From NCBI GenBank assembly GCA_023053685.1, contig JALIGW010000010.1:8098596-8162595 (forward strand): a DNA stretch of 64,000 bases, written 5' to 3'. Origin of the DNA: Diadophis punctatus similis (Eukaryota; Chordata; Lepidosauria; Squamata; Dipsadidae). Shown one piece after another: positions 1 to 8,812 of the stretch. Each line of letters begins with the position of its first letter. Positions within the stretch are counted from its first letter, which is position 1. The translations under genes and the position numbers were made by a program. The notes below the pieces were generated by a model. The model was not told the DNA's origin, did not search any database, and saw nothing but the letters and a program-made list of their open reading frames with translations.

Positions 1-200
1 TCAAGCAGAGGCTCCTCCTCTTCTCCTGAGTCAGTCAGCTCCAACTGAGGAGGTGCAGAAGGCCCTGGTTGGCTTTCAGCCTCTGGCACCGAGTCCTCCT
101 CGCTATCGGACTCAGGTGCCAGGTGCACAGGATGATAGTGCCGTGCCACAGTCAGCTCTTGGTCCTCTGGATCCATGACCAGCTGCACGGGATGCGGGCA
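1..200 (-). pseudogene. Ty3/Gypsy pol C-terminal tail (partial, runs off left edge)
   Basis: Read on the minus strand, this stretch is an open, acidic, proline-rich tail with the pieces HPVHLAPESDSEED and DSGEEEEPLL. The same pattern (PVHLA, APETESEED, DSGEEGEPLL) follows the chromodomain of the minus-strand Gypsy element at 21973-22723, so I read this as the variable C-terminal tail of a related integrase. It is cut by the left edge of the window and abuts a plus-strand gag, so two Gypsy fragments lie back to back. No function can be assigned to the tail itself. The homology is visible; the element assignment is an inference from the second copy. Confidence 0.55.
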
Positions 201-399
201 AGCCACAACAGATACCCCCTACAACCATTCTCCATGCCTGTGATGGGGCAGCGCAGTCGGGCCCTACATTGCCAGTATCAGCCGCACCAGCCCCTCCCCA
301 AGGGGGGAGTTGAGCCAACAGATGCATCATGGAGGGGCCCAGATAGGATGACCTCTGCCACAAGCCGTTGCTCTGCTGGCCACAGCTGGGCTAGCCGCC

Positions 400-1010
400 C
401 CCCCTCAGCCTCAGGAGGCCACCCCACAGTTCCGAGCCACGTTCGATGGGCACCCGACTAAACTAGCCTACTTCCTCCACCGGGTGTTAGTATACATCGA
501 CGAATACCGAGTGCTGTTCCAAACAAATAGGCAGCTGATCGATCAGCTAACCAAGGGGATGAATGACAGGGAAGCAGCAGAGTATGTGGCCGAGCTCCAC
601 GATGAAGTGGCCCCTGAGTTAAATGACCTGGACGACTTCGTCCAGCTAATGAGGATCAGATTTCGTGATGAGGCCCAACAGGCAGATGCAGAGGCCCAGA
701 TCAAAAAGCTGAAGCAAGCGGGATGCCCAGTGAAGGAACTGGTGTGGGAGTTTAGAAGAGCAGCAGGGAAAGTGCGGGACTGGCCCGAGTGGCTCTTGGT
801 GCACACATTTTGAGATGCACTAGATCCGGAGCTGAAGAAAGCATGTAAAATCCAGGGGGGTCCCGTGCCGAGTCCAAGAGTGGTACTCCACTGCCATTGC
901 TCTGGACCACATGGTCAGAGTCAGAAAGGAGACCCCGCCGGACCGGACCACTAGAAGGCCACCGGGCCGCAGGATCCCCCCTAGACCGGCAGTGATCCCA
1001 CACTGAATCG
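400..1010 (+). pseudogene. gag: Ty3/Gypsy gag (capsid region), decayed
   Basis: Retrotransposon gag, the structural protein that assembles the cytoplasmic particle. The visible capsid part begins near 421 with a FDGHPTKLAYFL-type motif, runs into the frame at 484-813 (LTKGMNDREAAEYVAELHDE, then a basic RRAAGKVRDWPEWL stretch) and stops at a TGA at 811-813. Recognisable gag sequence (DALDPELKKACK) continues directly behind that stop, so it is a nonsense mutation; TGA where CGA would fit suggests CpG decay. A frameshift follows near 860, and a proline- and arginine-rich linker leads toward the zinc knuckle. The start codon is unclear; 250-420 is probably the degraded gag N-terminus. Not functional. 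Confidence 0.75.
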
Positions 1011-1442
1011 ATGAGGGGAGTGAAGTGTTATAGGTGTGGCCAAGCCAGCCACCATACGACCGAGTGCCTAGCGCCAGCCCCCAGCCCTCTGCCAAGGGCC
1101 AGGCCACCTCCTGCTCCCAAAAGAAAGCTGGCTAAGCCGCCCGAACTGGGGCGGTTGGCCCTGCAACTGAAGGGGCCCCCTCCCCCTCCTGATGACAATG
1201 AAACATCACCAGCGGGAGAATCGGCCCCTCTGTGGGAAGAAGGGGTCGACGAGGAAGAGGATCCGATGGTGAGTGCAGCGGTTCGCCCCTTTCATATAAA
1301 AGCCAAAATTACAGTGCCCGAGACGGGGAAGGAAGGGGGAGTAGATGCCATAATCGACACGGGCTGTTCGGGGTGCCTAATCAGCAAGATAGTGGTAGAT
1401 AAACTGGGGATTCGCACTAGGCCCCTAGCCAGCCCCATCTGA
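1011..1442 (+). pseudogene. gag-pro: Ty3/Gypsy nucleocapsid zinc knuckle and start of aspartic protease
   Basis: This frame opens with one CCHC zinc knuckle (CYRCGQASHHTTEC, spacing CX2CX4HX4C), the RNA-binding motif of retroelement nucleocapsid. A proline-rich and acidic linker follows, then an aspartic protease core at about residues 110-125 with the catalytic IDTGCSGCLIS motif. The frame stops at a TGA at 1441-1443, but protease sequence continues in the same frame behind it. The order gag, knuckle, protease is that of Ty3/Gypsy. Loss of function is certain because of the internal stop and the loss of reverse transcriptase downstream. Confidence 0.8.
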
Positions 1443-1714
1443 TTCCAACAGCTGGATGGGTCGTTAGTTGGGGGGGTTCCCACCACCCTACTAACTCAGG
1501 CAGTAAAATTGAAGTTTGGGTGGCACCAAGAGCAAATTCAATTCATAGTAGCCCCCAAGATGTCAGAAGCCATCATTCTGGGTCTGGCATGGCTAGACAA
1601 GTGGACCCCCACCATAAGATGGGAGGATGGGTATTGGAAGCTCAATGTACACATCGGCCTGACACCTCCTCTAGAGAGCCCAATGCAGCGGGAAAAGTTC
1701 ATGCATGGGGGGGT
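1443..1714 (+). pseudogene. Ty3/Gypsy protease C-terminal part, truncated by an L2 mosaic
   Basis: The frame carries on after the stop at 1441 with FQQLDGSLVGG, QIQFIVAPKMSEAIILGLAW and LDKWTPTIRW. These match the usual end of a Gypsy protease, where the hydrophobic ILGLAWL strand precedes the linker to reverse transcriptase. At about 1715 the sequence switches to minus-strand L2 LINE. The reverse transcriptase, RNase H and most of the integrase expected next (several kilobases in a full element) are absent from the window. The element resumes at 4551 near the integrase end, so the LINE material sits at a large deletion. Confidence 0.75.
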
Positions 1715-2409
1715 GACCGAATCTGAGCGACTTTATCCAACAGAAACTCAGCAAATTCCTCAGCTCTGCCTTGTAAGTGTTCCTCGCTCCCCCCTTTTCC
1801 AAGGAGGGGGCGAGTCACCCTAAACAAGGCGGCTGGACGAGAATCTGCGGACGCAATAAGAGCGGAAAGATAGGATCGTCTTGCCGCCCTTATCGCCACT
1901 AAATAAGATCTGATGTAAATTCTTAATAGTGTTCGGTCAGACTCGGTCTTCCTGGTTCTCCAGCGGCGCTCCAGACGTCTCTTCTGGCGTTTCATCTCCC
2001 GGAGCTCCTCGGTAAACCAGGGAGCTTTCTGGGATCCACTGCCACGGAGAGGTCGCTTAGGCGCAATTCGGTCTAAAGCCCCTGATGCTGCGGTGTTCCA
2101 AGCAGCCACCAGGGAGTCAGCCGAATTGTGTACCAGGATTTCAGGTATTTCCCCAAGTTCCCTCTGGAATCCTTCCGGCTCCATTAGGCGCCTGGGCGGA
2201 ACCACCTAGTCGGTCCCGCCTCCCTGCGGGGGAGGAATGGGGTTGTGAAATCCAGCCTCAGTAGGAAATGATCTGACCATGACAGTGGGGTGATGACTAT
2301 GTCCCTTATCTTCAGATCATCTCTCCACTGCCCCGAAAGAAACACTAGGTCAAGCGTGTGACCACCCTCATGAGTCAGACCCTGAATTACTTGGGTCAGG
2401 CCCATGGTT
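1715..2409 (-). mobile_element. L2-type LINE fragment A (endonuclease end and linker), minus
   Basis: Minus-strand L2-like LINE, aligning to 7603-8256 of the longer copy downstream. Translation shows the end of an apurinic-type endonuclease (GGHTLDLVFLSGQWRDDL, then WSDHFLLRLDF with the conserved SDH) and a basic linker (MKRQKRRLERRWR). It is split into two frames, 1699-2205 and 2184-2405. About 40 bp at the 5' side (to 2409) extend beyond the downstream copy. The fragment lacks the 3' end, which is unusual for a LINE insertion, and joins fragment B in the opposite orientation at 2410. Confidence 0.8.
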
Positions 2410-3516
2410 TACATGAAACCGCTGGGGGAGATCATCCACAGATATGGGGTGTGTTTTCACCAGTACGCTGATGACACCCAGCTGTACATCACCACCCCGT
2501 CTGAATTCAGTGAGGCAGTTGATGTAATGTGCCGGTGCCTGGACAACGTTAGGATCTGGATGGGGAGGAACAGACTCAATCCCGACAAGACTGAGTGGCT
2601 TTGGATATTGCCTCCTAAGGACTATGACAACTGTCCCTCCTTGGCTTTCGAGGGAGCAAAACTGACCCCCTCGGATCAGGCCCGCAACTTGGGGGTCCTC
2701 CTAGATCAACAGCTAAAATTAGACCACCATCTTTCTGCTGTGGCTAGGGGGGCCTTTGCACAGGTTCGCCTGGTGCACCAGCTGCGGCCATACTTGGAGA
2801 AGGAGGCTCTACTCACGGTCACTCATGCCCTTGTCACCTCGCATTTGGACTACTGCAATGCGCTCTACATGGGGCTACCCTTGAAGAGTATCCGGAGACT
2901 TCAGTTGGTGCAAAATGCGGCTGCGCGTGCTGTGGTGGGTGTGCCAAGGTACACCCACGTGACACCGATACTCCGCCAGCTGCATTGGTTGCCCATCGGT
3001 CTCCAGGTCCAATTCAAGGTGTTGATCACCATCTTTAAAGCCCTTCATGGCTTAGGACCAGGATATCTTCGGGACCGCATTCTGCCTCATACTTCCCTCC
3101 GACCGGTTAGGGCCCACAGAGTTGGCCTCCTCCAGGTCCCGTCGGCCAAGCAATGCCGGCTGGCGGGCCCCAGGGGGAGAGCCTTCTCTGTGGCCGGCCC
3201 CGTGCTCTGGAACCAACTACCCCCAGAGACCCGGACCATCCCCACTCTGCTGGCTTTCCGAAAAGCCGTTAAGACATGGCTTTTCCTGCAGGTGGGGGGG
3301 ACAGCTTAATCCACTCGAACTTACCCCCCAAGTATGTATGGTGTTGAATGGATGTTGTTGTTTTAATACTGTTTTTAAATTTTGTACTTGTTTTTTAACT
3401 ATATGTAATTTTGATTATTCTTGTATCTTTCCCTGTTGTACGCCGCCCTGAGTCCTTCGGGAGTTGGGCGGCATATAAGAATAACAAAATAAATAAATAA
3501 ATAAATAAATAAATAA
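2410..3516 (+). pseudogene. L2-type LINE fragment B: reverse transcriptase C-terminal half and 3' tail, inverted
   Basis: Plus-strand half of an L2 ORF2, open through 3309. It begins at YMKPLGEII, holds the reverse transcriptase active-site motif YADDTQLYITT near residue 20, then thumb and C-terminal domain sequence (LNPDKTEWLWI, LGVLLDQQLKLDHHL, LDYCNALYMGLPL, NQLPPETRTI). The 3' UTR has the CGCCGCCCTGAGTCC...GGGCGGCATATAAG hairpin-like end and a (AAAT)n tail at 3489-3516. It corresponds to 5740-6855 of the downstream L2. The 5' breakpoint falls at the same place where fragment C ends, so B and C were once contiguous and B was inverted. Confidence 0.85.
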
Positions 3517-4550
3517 ATGTTAAACAGGATGGGCGAGAGAACCGACCCCTGAGGCACCCCACATTACAGGGGCCTAGGGGACGATCTCTGCCCTCCTGTT
3601 AACACCGACTGCATCCTATCAGTGAGATAATAGGAGAACCACCGCAAAACGGTGCCTCCCACTCCCAACTCGAGGAGACGATGCAGAAGGATACCATGGT
3701 CGATGGTATCGAAAGCCGCTGAGAGGTCAAGTAGCACCAGGATGGAGGAATTCCCCCCATCCCGGGCCCGCCAGAGATCATCCATCAGAGCGACCAAGGC
3801 CGTTTCTGTACTGTAGCCGCGCCTGAAACCCGACTGATAGGGATCTAGATGATCTGTTTCATCCAGAAGTTGCAGAAGCTGAGTAACCACCACCTTCTCC
3901 ACAACTTTCCCTAAAAAAGGTAAGTTGGAGACCGGACGATAGTTCTTCAAGTCAGCTGGATCCAGGGAAGGCTTCTTCAGGAGGGGTCTCACCACCGCAG
4001 CTTTTAACAACTGCGGTATGGATCCCTCCCTCAAAGAAGCGATGACCACCGCCTGGATCCAGCCACGTGCCACCTCCCTGCTGGCCAAAACCAACCAGGA
4101 GGGGCACGGGTCCAATAAACAGGTGGAGGTACCCATCGCCCCCACAGCTCTGTCCACATCCTCGGGAGAAACAAGCCCAAACTCTTCCCATAACGGTGGA
4201 CTAAGACTTGCCCCTGTCAACTCCATGGACTCTGCCCGGCCAGAGTCCAGGTTCAACCGGATCTGAGCGACTTTATCTGACAGAAACTCTGCGAATTCCT
4301 CAGCTCTGCCTTGTAAGTGTTCCTCGCTCCCCCCTTTAACAAGGAGGGAGCGAGTCACCCTAAACAAGGCGGCTGGGCGAGAATCTGCGGACGCAATAAG
4401 AGCGGAAAAATAGGATCGTTTTGCCGCCCTTATCGCCATTAAATAAGATCTGATGTAAATTCTTAATAGTGTTCGGTCAGATTCGGTTTTGCTGGCCCTC
4501 CAGCGGCGCTCCAGACGTCTCTTCTGGCGTTTCATCTCCCGGAGCTCCTC
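3517..4550 (-). pseudogene. L2-type LINE fragment C: reverse transcriptase N-terminal half, minus
   Basis: Minus-strand L2 sequence equivalent to 6857-7890 of the downstream copy. The frame 3564-4535 reads from the basic linker (MKRQKRRLERRWR) through reverse transcriptase fingers and palm: VVRPLLKKPSLDPADLKNYR, GFRRGYSTETALVALMDDLW and motif A, VLLDLSAAFDTIDHGILL, with its catalytic Asp. It stops before motif C, which is in the inverted fragment B. Fragments A and C both contain the segment equivalent to 7603-7890, so A, B and C cannot be a simple rearrangement of one insertion without duplication. Confidence 0.85.
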
Positions 4551-4977
4551 CTACATCCGGCTGAGATTGCCCAGCAAAAAGCTAGGGCCAAAATTCTTAG
4601 GACCTTTCCCAATAGTAAAAATAATTAACCCTGTCACAGTACAGCTTGCATTGCCATGACTATTGGGAAAAATACACCCAGTATTTCATAGCAGCTTACT
4701 GAAGCCAGTGATACGATCAAATATCAGGCCACAAACCCTTCCTCCACCACCCCCAGTGGTAATACAGGGAGAAAGGCACTATGAAGTGAAAAAAATCCTA
4801 GACTCCAGGATCTTTAGAGGCAAATTGCAGTACCTTATTCACTGGAAAGGGTACCCTTTGGCTGAATCCACATGGGTAAACAGTTGGAAAGTGAATGCAG
4901 GCAGATTAGTCAAGGATTTCCATGACAAATACCCAGATAAGCCAAAGGGCCCCCCTGGGGGAGGGAGGGGTGGTTAA
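4551..4977 (+). pseudogene. pol: Ty3/Gypsy integrase C-terminus with chromodomain
   Basis: Behind the L2 mosaic the Gypsy element resumes with the integrase GPF/Y-type module (LGPKFLGPFPIVK) and, after an internal TGA-type break near 4660, the frame 4663-4977: IHPVFHSSLLKP, then a chromodomain-like fold (EVKKILDSRIFRGKLQYLIH, WKGYPLAESTWV, then NAGRLVKDFHDKYP). The chromodomain is known in chromovirus-type Gypsy elements to bias integration toward marked chromatin. The aromatic cage is only partly evident. The catalytic integrase core is missing from this element. Confidence 0.85.
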
Positions 4978-5133
4978 GATCGTCAACTTAATCCCCTGTG
5001 CTCTCACTCTCACTCTCTTTTGTTTATTGATAGGAGACATTTTTCTCATGAAGGGAGGCACCTGTCAAAGCATCATTTGACACGTTTCTACTCAGAAGAC
5101 TATGGAAGGGGGGGGGATTCTATGAGGGAGAAA

Positions 5134-5430
5134 TGTTAGAGATAACACATTCTTGGTTAGTTCCCCAAGGTCATCCTTTGTCCAACACCTGCAGGAAGCT
5201 GGGAGAAGAAATTGCCATGCTGGCAGAAAATGAATGGCCAACGTGACCCAGTTGGGGGTGGGGAACAAGGGGTGCCAACTTCCTACTGCGTGGGAACGTG
5301 GGTGGAAAGTTAGATTTGGGTTTCTCCACTTAAGTGCCAACATGGTCTCTGCATTAAATTGGAACTTTGGTGAACTTTTTGCCTTGGACTCTGATTTCTG
5401 CTCGGGTGCTATATGGAACCGTGACAATAT
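5134..5430 (+). mobile_element. Probable 3' LTR of the Gypsy element
   Basis: A purine-rich tract (about 5102-5133, ending GAGGGAGAAA) is followed by TGTTAGAGATAACAC, a plausible LTR start after a polypurine primer site. The stretch ends near CGTGACA at about 5425, just before recognisable L1 sequence. There is no second LTR in the window for comparison, so both ends are estimates. 4978-5133 is noncoding element sequence between pol and LTR. Confidence 0.35.
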
Positions 5431-5439
5431 TAACTTTAG

Positions 5440-5738
5440 ATGGCTGACGCCAGAGGGGATAATGATTTCGTGGCAGGAAAAAGAGTTAGAATAGATACGG
5501 TCAAAAAAGCAGAGGCATTTTATAATAGGAATTTCAGAGATAGGAGGAAGAACAGAAAATAATGAAGAAAGACTTAATGAACCAAAAGAAATCAGAACGA
5601 TAAGGGCAACGACCTAAATATAAGTAGAGCAGGACTGGAAGAGACTAAGATCCTATCTCTGAACATTAATAGTTTGAATTCCTCTCTAAAAAGGATTTTT
5701 TAAAAAAATAAACTATATAAAATGAAAGTAGACATAAT
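5440..5738 (+). pseudogene. L1-type LINE, ORF1/ORF2 junction region (first piece)
   Basis: An A-rich plus-strand stretch. Near 5640-5738 it reads ILSLNINSLNSSLKR and MKVDIIV, which is how L1 ORF2 endonucleases begin (NINGLNSP and KVDIIVLQETH are the usual pattern). The frame is broken by stops and an A-run. It ends at 5738 where the L2 insertion begins; when L1 resumes at 8257 about 400 codons are missing, including the endonuclease domain. 5440-5640 is probably decayed ORF1 end and the inter-ORF spacer. Confidence 0.6.
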
Positions 5739-8256
5739 AGTATTATTTATTTATTTATTTATTTATTTTGTTATTCTTATATGCCGCCCAACTCCCGAGG
5801 GACTCGGGGCGGCTTACAGCAGGGAAAAATACAAGAATAAACAAAAAATTACATAAGATTTAAAAACAAATACGAAAATTTAAAACAATTATTTAAAACA
5901 GCAACATCCATTCGACACATACATACTTGGGGGGTGGGCTCAGGTGGAATTAAGCTGTCCCCCCCACCTGCAGGAAAAGCCATGTCTTAATGGCTTTACG
6001 GAAAGCCAGCAGAGTGGGGATAGTCCGGGTCTCTGGGGGTAGTTGGTTCCAGAGCGCAGGGCCAGCCACAGAGAAGGCTTTCCCCCTAGGGCCCGCCAGC
6101 CGACATTGCTTGGCCGACGGGACCTGGAGGAGGCCAACTCTGTGGGCCCTAACCGGTCGAAGGGAAGTATGAGGCAGAATGCGGTCCCGAAGATATCCTG
6201 GTCCTAAGCCATGAAGGGCTTTAAAGATGGTGATCAACACCTTGAATTGGACCCGGAGACCGATGGGCAACCAATGCAGCTGGCGGAGTATCGGTGTCAC
6301 GTGGGTGTACCTTGGCACACCCACCACAGCACGCGCAGCCGCATTTTGCACCAGCTGAAGTCTCCGGATACTCTTCAAGGGTAGCCCCATGTAGAGCACG
6401 TTGCAGTAGTCCAAGCGCGAGGTGACAAGGGCATGAGCGACCGTAAGTAGCGCCTCCTTCTCCAAATATGGCCGCAACTGGTGCACCAGGCGAACCTGTG
6501 CAAAGGCCCCCCTAGCCACAGCAGAAAGATGGTGGTCCAATTTTAGCTGTGGATCTAGGAGGACCCCCAAGTTGCGGACCTGGTCTGAGGGGGTCAGTTT
6601 CGCACCCTCAAAGACCAAGGAGGGATAGTTTTCATGAACCTTAGGAGGCAATATCCACAGCCACTCAGTCTTATCGGGGTTTAGTCTGAGCCTGTTCCTC
6701 CCCATCCAGACCTTAACGTCGTCCAGGCATCGGCACATTACATCCACTGCCTCCCTGAAGTCAGACGGGGTGGTGATGTACAGCTGGGTGTCGTCAGTGT
6801 ACTGATGGAAACACACCCCATGTCTGCGGATGATCTCACCCAACGGTTTCATGTAGATGTTAAACAGTATGGGCGAGAGAACCGACCCCTGGGGCACCCC
6901 ACATAATAGGGGCCTAGGGGACGATCTCTGCCCACCTGCCAACACCGACTGCATCCGATCGGAGAGATAAGAGGAGAACCACCATAAAACGGTGCCTCCC
7001 ACTCCCAACTCGCCGAGCCGATGCAGAAGGATACCATGGTCGATGGTATCGAAAGCCGCTGAGAGGTCAAGTAGCACCAGGATGGAGGAGTTCCCCGCAT
7101 CCCGGGCCCGCCAGAGATCATCCATCAGGGCGACCAAGGCAGTTTCTGTACTGTAGCCGCGCCTGAAACCCGACTGATAAGGATCTAGATGGTCTGTTTC
7201 ATCCAGGAGCTGCAGAAGCTGGGTCACCACCACCTTCTCCACAACTTTCCCTAAGAAAGGTAAGTTGGAGACTGGACGATAGTTCTTCAAATCGGCTGGA
7301 TCCAGGGAAGGCTTCTTCAGGAGGGGTCGCACCACCGCAGTTTTTAACGACTGCGGTACGGATCCCTCCCTCAAAGAAGCGGTGATCACCGCCCGGATCC
7401 AGCTGCATGCCACCGCCCTGCTGGCCGAGACCAGCCAGGAGGGGCACGGGTCCAATAAACAGGTGGAGGTACCCATCGCTCCCACAGCCCTGTCCACATC
7501 CTCGGGAGAAACAGGGCCAAACTCCTCCCTCAAAGATGGATTAAGACTAGCCCCTGTCAACTCTATGGACTCTGCCCTGCCAGAGTCCAAGTCCAACCGA
7601 ATCTGAGCGACTTTATCCGACAGAAACTCAGCAAATTCCTCAGCTCTGCCTTGCAAGTGTTCCTCGCTCTCCCCTTTTCCAAGGAGGGAGCGAGTCACCC
7701 TAAACAAGGCGGCTGGACGAGAATCTGCGGACGCAATAAGAGCGGAAAGATAGGATCGTCTTGCCGCCCCTATTGCCACTAAATAAGATCTGATGTAAAT
7801 TCTTAATAGTGTTCGGTCAGACTCGGCTTTCTTCGTCCTCCAGCGGTGCTCCAGACGTCTCTTCTGGCGTTTCATCTCCCGGAGCTCCTCGGTAAACCAG
7901 GGAGCTTTCCGGGATCCACTGCCACGGAGAGGTCGCTTAGGCGCAATTTGGTCTAGAGCCCCTGATGCTGCGGTGTTCCAAGCAGCAACCAGGGAGTCAG
8001 CCGAATTGTGTACCAGGGTTTCAGGTATTTCCCCAAGTTCCCTCTGGAATCCTTCCGGCTCCATTAGGCGCCTGGGGCGGAACCACCTAGTCGGTCCCGC
8101 CTCCCTGCGGGGGAGGAATGGAGTCGTGAAATCCAGCCTCAGTAGGAAATGATCTGACCATGACAGAGGGGTGATGACTATGTCCCTTATCTTCAGATCA
8201 TCTCTCCACTGCCCCGAGAGATATACTAGGTCAAGCGTGTGACCGCCCTCATGAGT
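5739..8256 (-). mobile_element. L2-type LINE, 5' truncated, inserted in L1
   Basis: A continuous minus-strand L2-like LINE. Its 3' end is the (AAAT)n tail at 5741-5770 (seen as ATTT on plus), next to the stem-like 3' UTR end at 5780-5815 (CCGCCCAACTCCCGAGGGAC on plus). The body runs back to 8256, where it stops inside the endonuclease domain: a typical 5' truncation. No target-site duplication is evident. It sits exactly where about 1.2 kb of L1 ORF2 is missing, so insertion either caused or followed a deletion. Confidence 0.85.
5950..8256 (-). CDS. L2 LINE ORF2: endonuclease end, reverse transcriptase, C-terminal domain (5' truncated, frame open)
   Basis: About 768 codons are open without a stop. 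The frame reads through upstream into antisense L1 to 8490, giving 846 residues, but that N-terminus is not L2. In order: endonuclease end with WSDHFLLRLDF; basic linker; reverse transcriptase with DLKNYRPVSNLPF, motif A LLDLSAAFDTIDHGILL, motif B GVPQGSVLSPILF and motif C YTDDTQLY, where Thr replaces the Ala seen in the 2410 copy; then thumb and C-terminal sequence ending LFLQVGGTA. The clade call L2 (Jockey-related) rests on the LSAAFDT and GVPQGSVLSP motifs. The long open frame suggests a fairly recent insertion, but the truncation removes the promoter and most of the endonuclease, so it is not autonomous. Confidence 0.8.
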   Translation of the reverse strand, partial: THEGGHTLDLVYLSGQWRDDLKIRDIVITPLSWSDHFLLRLDFTTPFLPRREAGPTRWFRPRRLMEPEGFQRELGEIPETLVHNSADSLVAAWNTAASGALDQIAPKRPLRGSGSRKAPWFTEELREMKRQKRRLEHRWRTKKAESDRTLLRIYIRSYLVAIGAARRSYLSALIASADSRPAALFRVTRSLLGKGESEEHLQGRAEEFAEFLSDKVAQIRLDLDSGRAESIELTGASLNPSLREEFGPVSPEDVDRAVGAMGTSTCLLDPCPSWLVSASRAVACSWIRAVITASLREGSVPQSLKTAVVRPLLKKPSLDPADLKNYRPVSNLPFLGKVVEKVVVTQLLQLLDETDHLDPYQSGFRRGYSTETALVALMDDLWRARDAGNSSILVLLDLSAAFDTIDHGILLHRLGELGVGGTVLWWFSSYLSDRMQSVLAGGQRSSPRPLLCGVPQGSVLSPILFNIYMKPLGEIIRRHGVCFHQYTDDTQLYITTPSDFREAVDVMCRCLDDVKVWMGRNRLRLNPDKTEWLWILPPKVHENYPSLVFEGAKLTPSDQVRNLGVLLDPQLKLDHHLSAVARGAFAQVRLVHQLRPYLEKEALLTVAHALVTSRLDYCNVLYMGLPLKSIRRLQLVQNAAARAVVGVPRYTHVTPILRQLHWLPIGLRVQFKVLITIFKALHGLGPGYLRDRILPHTSLRPVRAHRVGLLQVPSAKQCRLAGPRGKAFSVAGPALWNQLPPETRTIPTLLAFRKAIKTWLFLQVGGTA

Positions 8257-8810
8257 GCCAGAGGAGATAAAATATATGCTAAACAAAGATATTAGAATGT
8301 CTGAGTTAATAGATGCAATTAAAAAACAGAAAAATAATAAAACACCAGGTCCTGATGGGTTACCAGGGGAATTGTATAAAGGAATACAGGATTCCTTAGG
8401 AGAAATGCTACTTGAGGTATTCAATGCCTCACTTATTTGCATTTTCAAAGAAGCAAAGGCACCAGCCTCATGGGCAGAGACGAATATCACTTTGATTCCA
8501 AAGAAAAATACAGACCTAATGCTAATAAACTATAGACTAATAGCATTCAGATTATAAAATATGACAATAATGGCTAAAAGATTTAAAAGATACTTGAATA
8601 AATTTATACATGTTGACCAAAATGGTTTCCTGCCTAAAAGGCAAATAAGAAATAACATGAGGACGATATTAGATGTGTTAGAGTACTATGAAGTTTATAA
8701 TGAGAAACAAGTGGCATTAATATTTCTAGACACTCAAAAAGCTTTCGACAACGTGAATTGGGATTTTATATTGAAACAGATAAACTATATGGAATTTGGT
8801 GATAACTTTA
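8257..8810 (+). pseudogene. L1-type LINE ORF2 (second piece): start of reverse transcriptase
   Basis: L1 ORF2 resumes with the segment before reverse transcriptase (ELIDAIKKQKNNKTPGPDGL, PGELYKGI, LIPKKNTDLMLINYR) in the frame 8255-8557. A short disruption follows, then 8561 onward: TIMAKRFKRYLNKFI, DQNGFLPKRQIRNNMRTILD and motif A LIFLDTQKAFDNVNW. The TPGPDG and DQNGFLPKRQ motifs are hallmarks of L1-clade reverse transcriptases. The frame is cut at 8811 by a TA-flanked DNA transposon. Confidence 0.85.
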
Positions 8811-8812
8811 TA

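Noticed and set aside
69..461. 130-codon plus-strand frame
   Set aside because: It crosses from the minus-strand Gypsy tail into the gag leader, has no recognisable domain and is a shadow frame.
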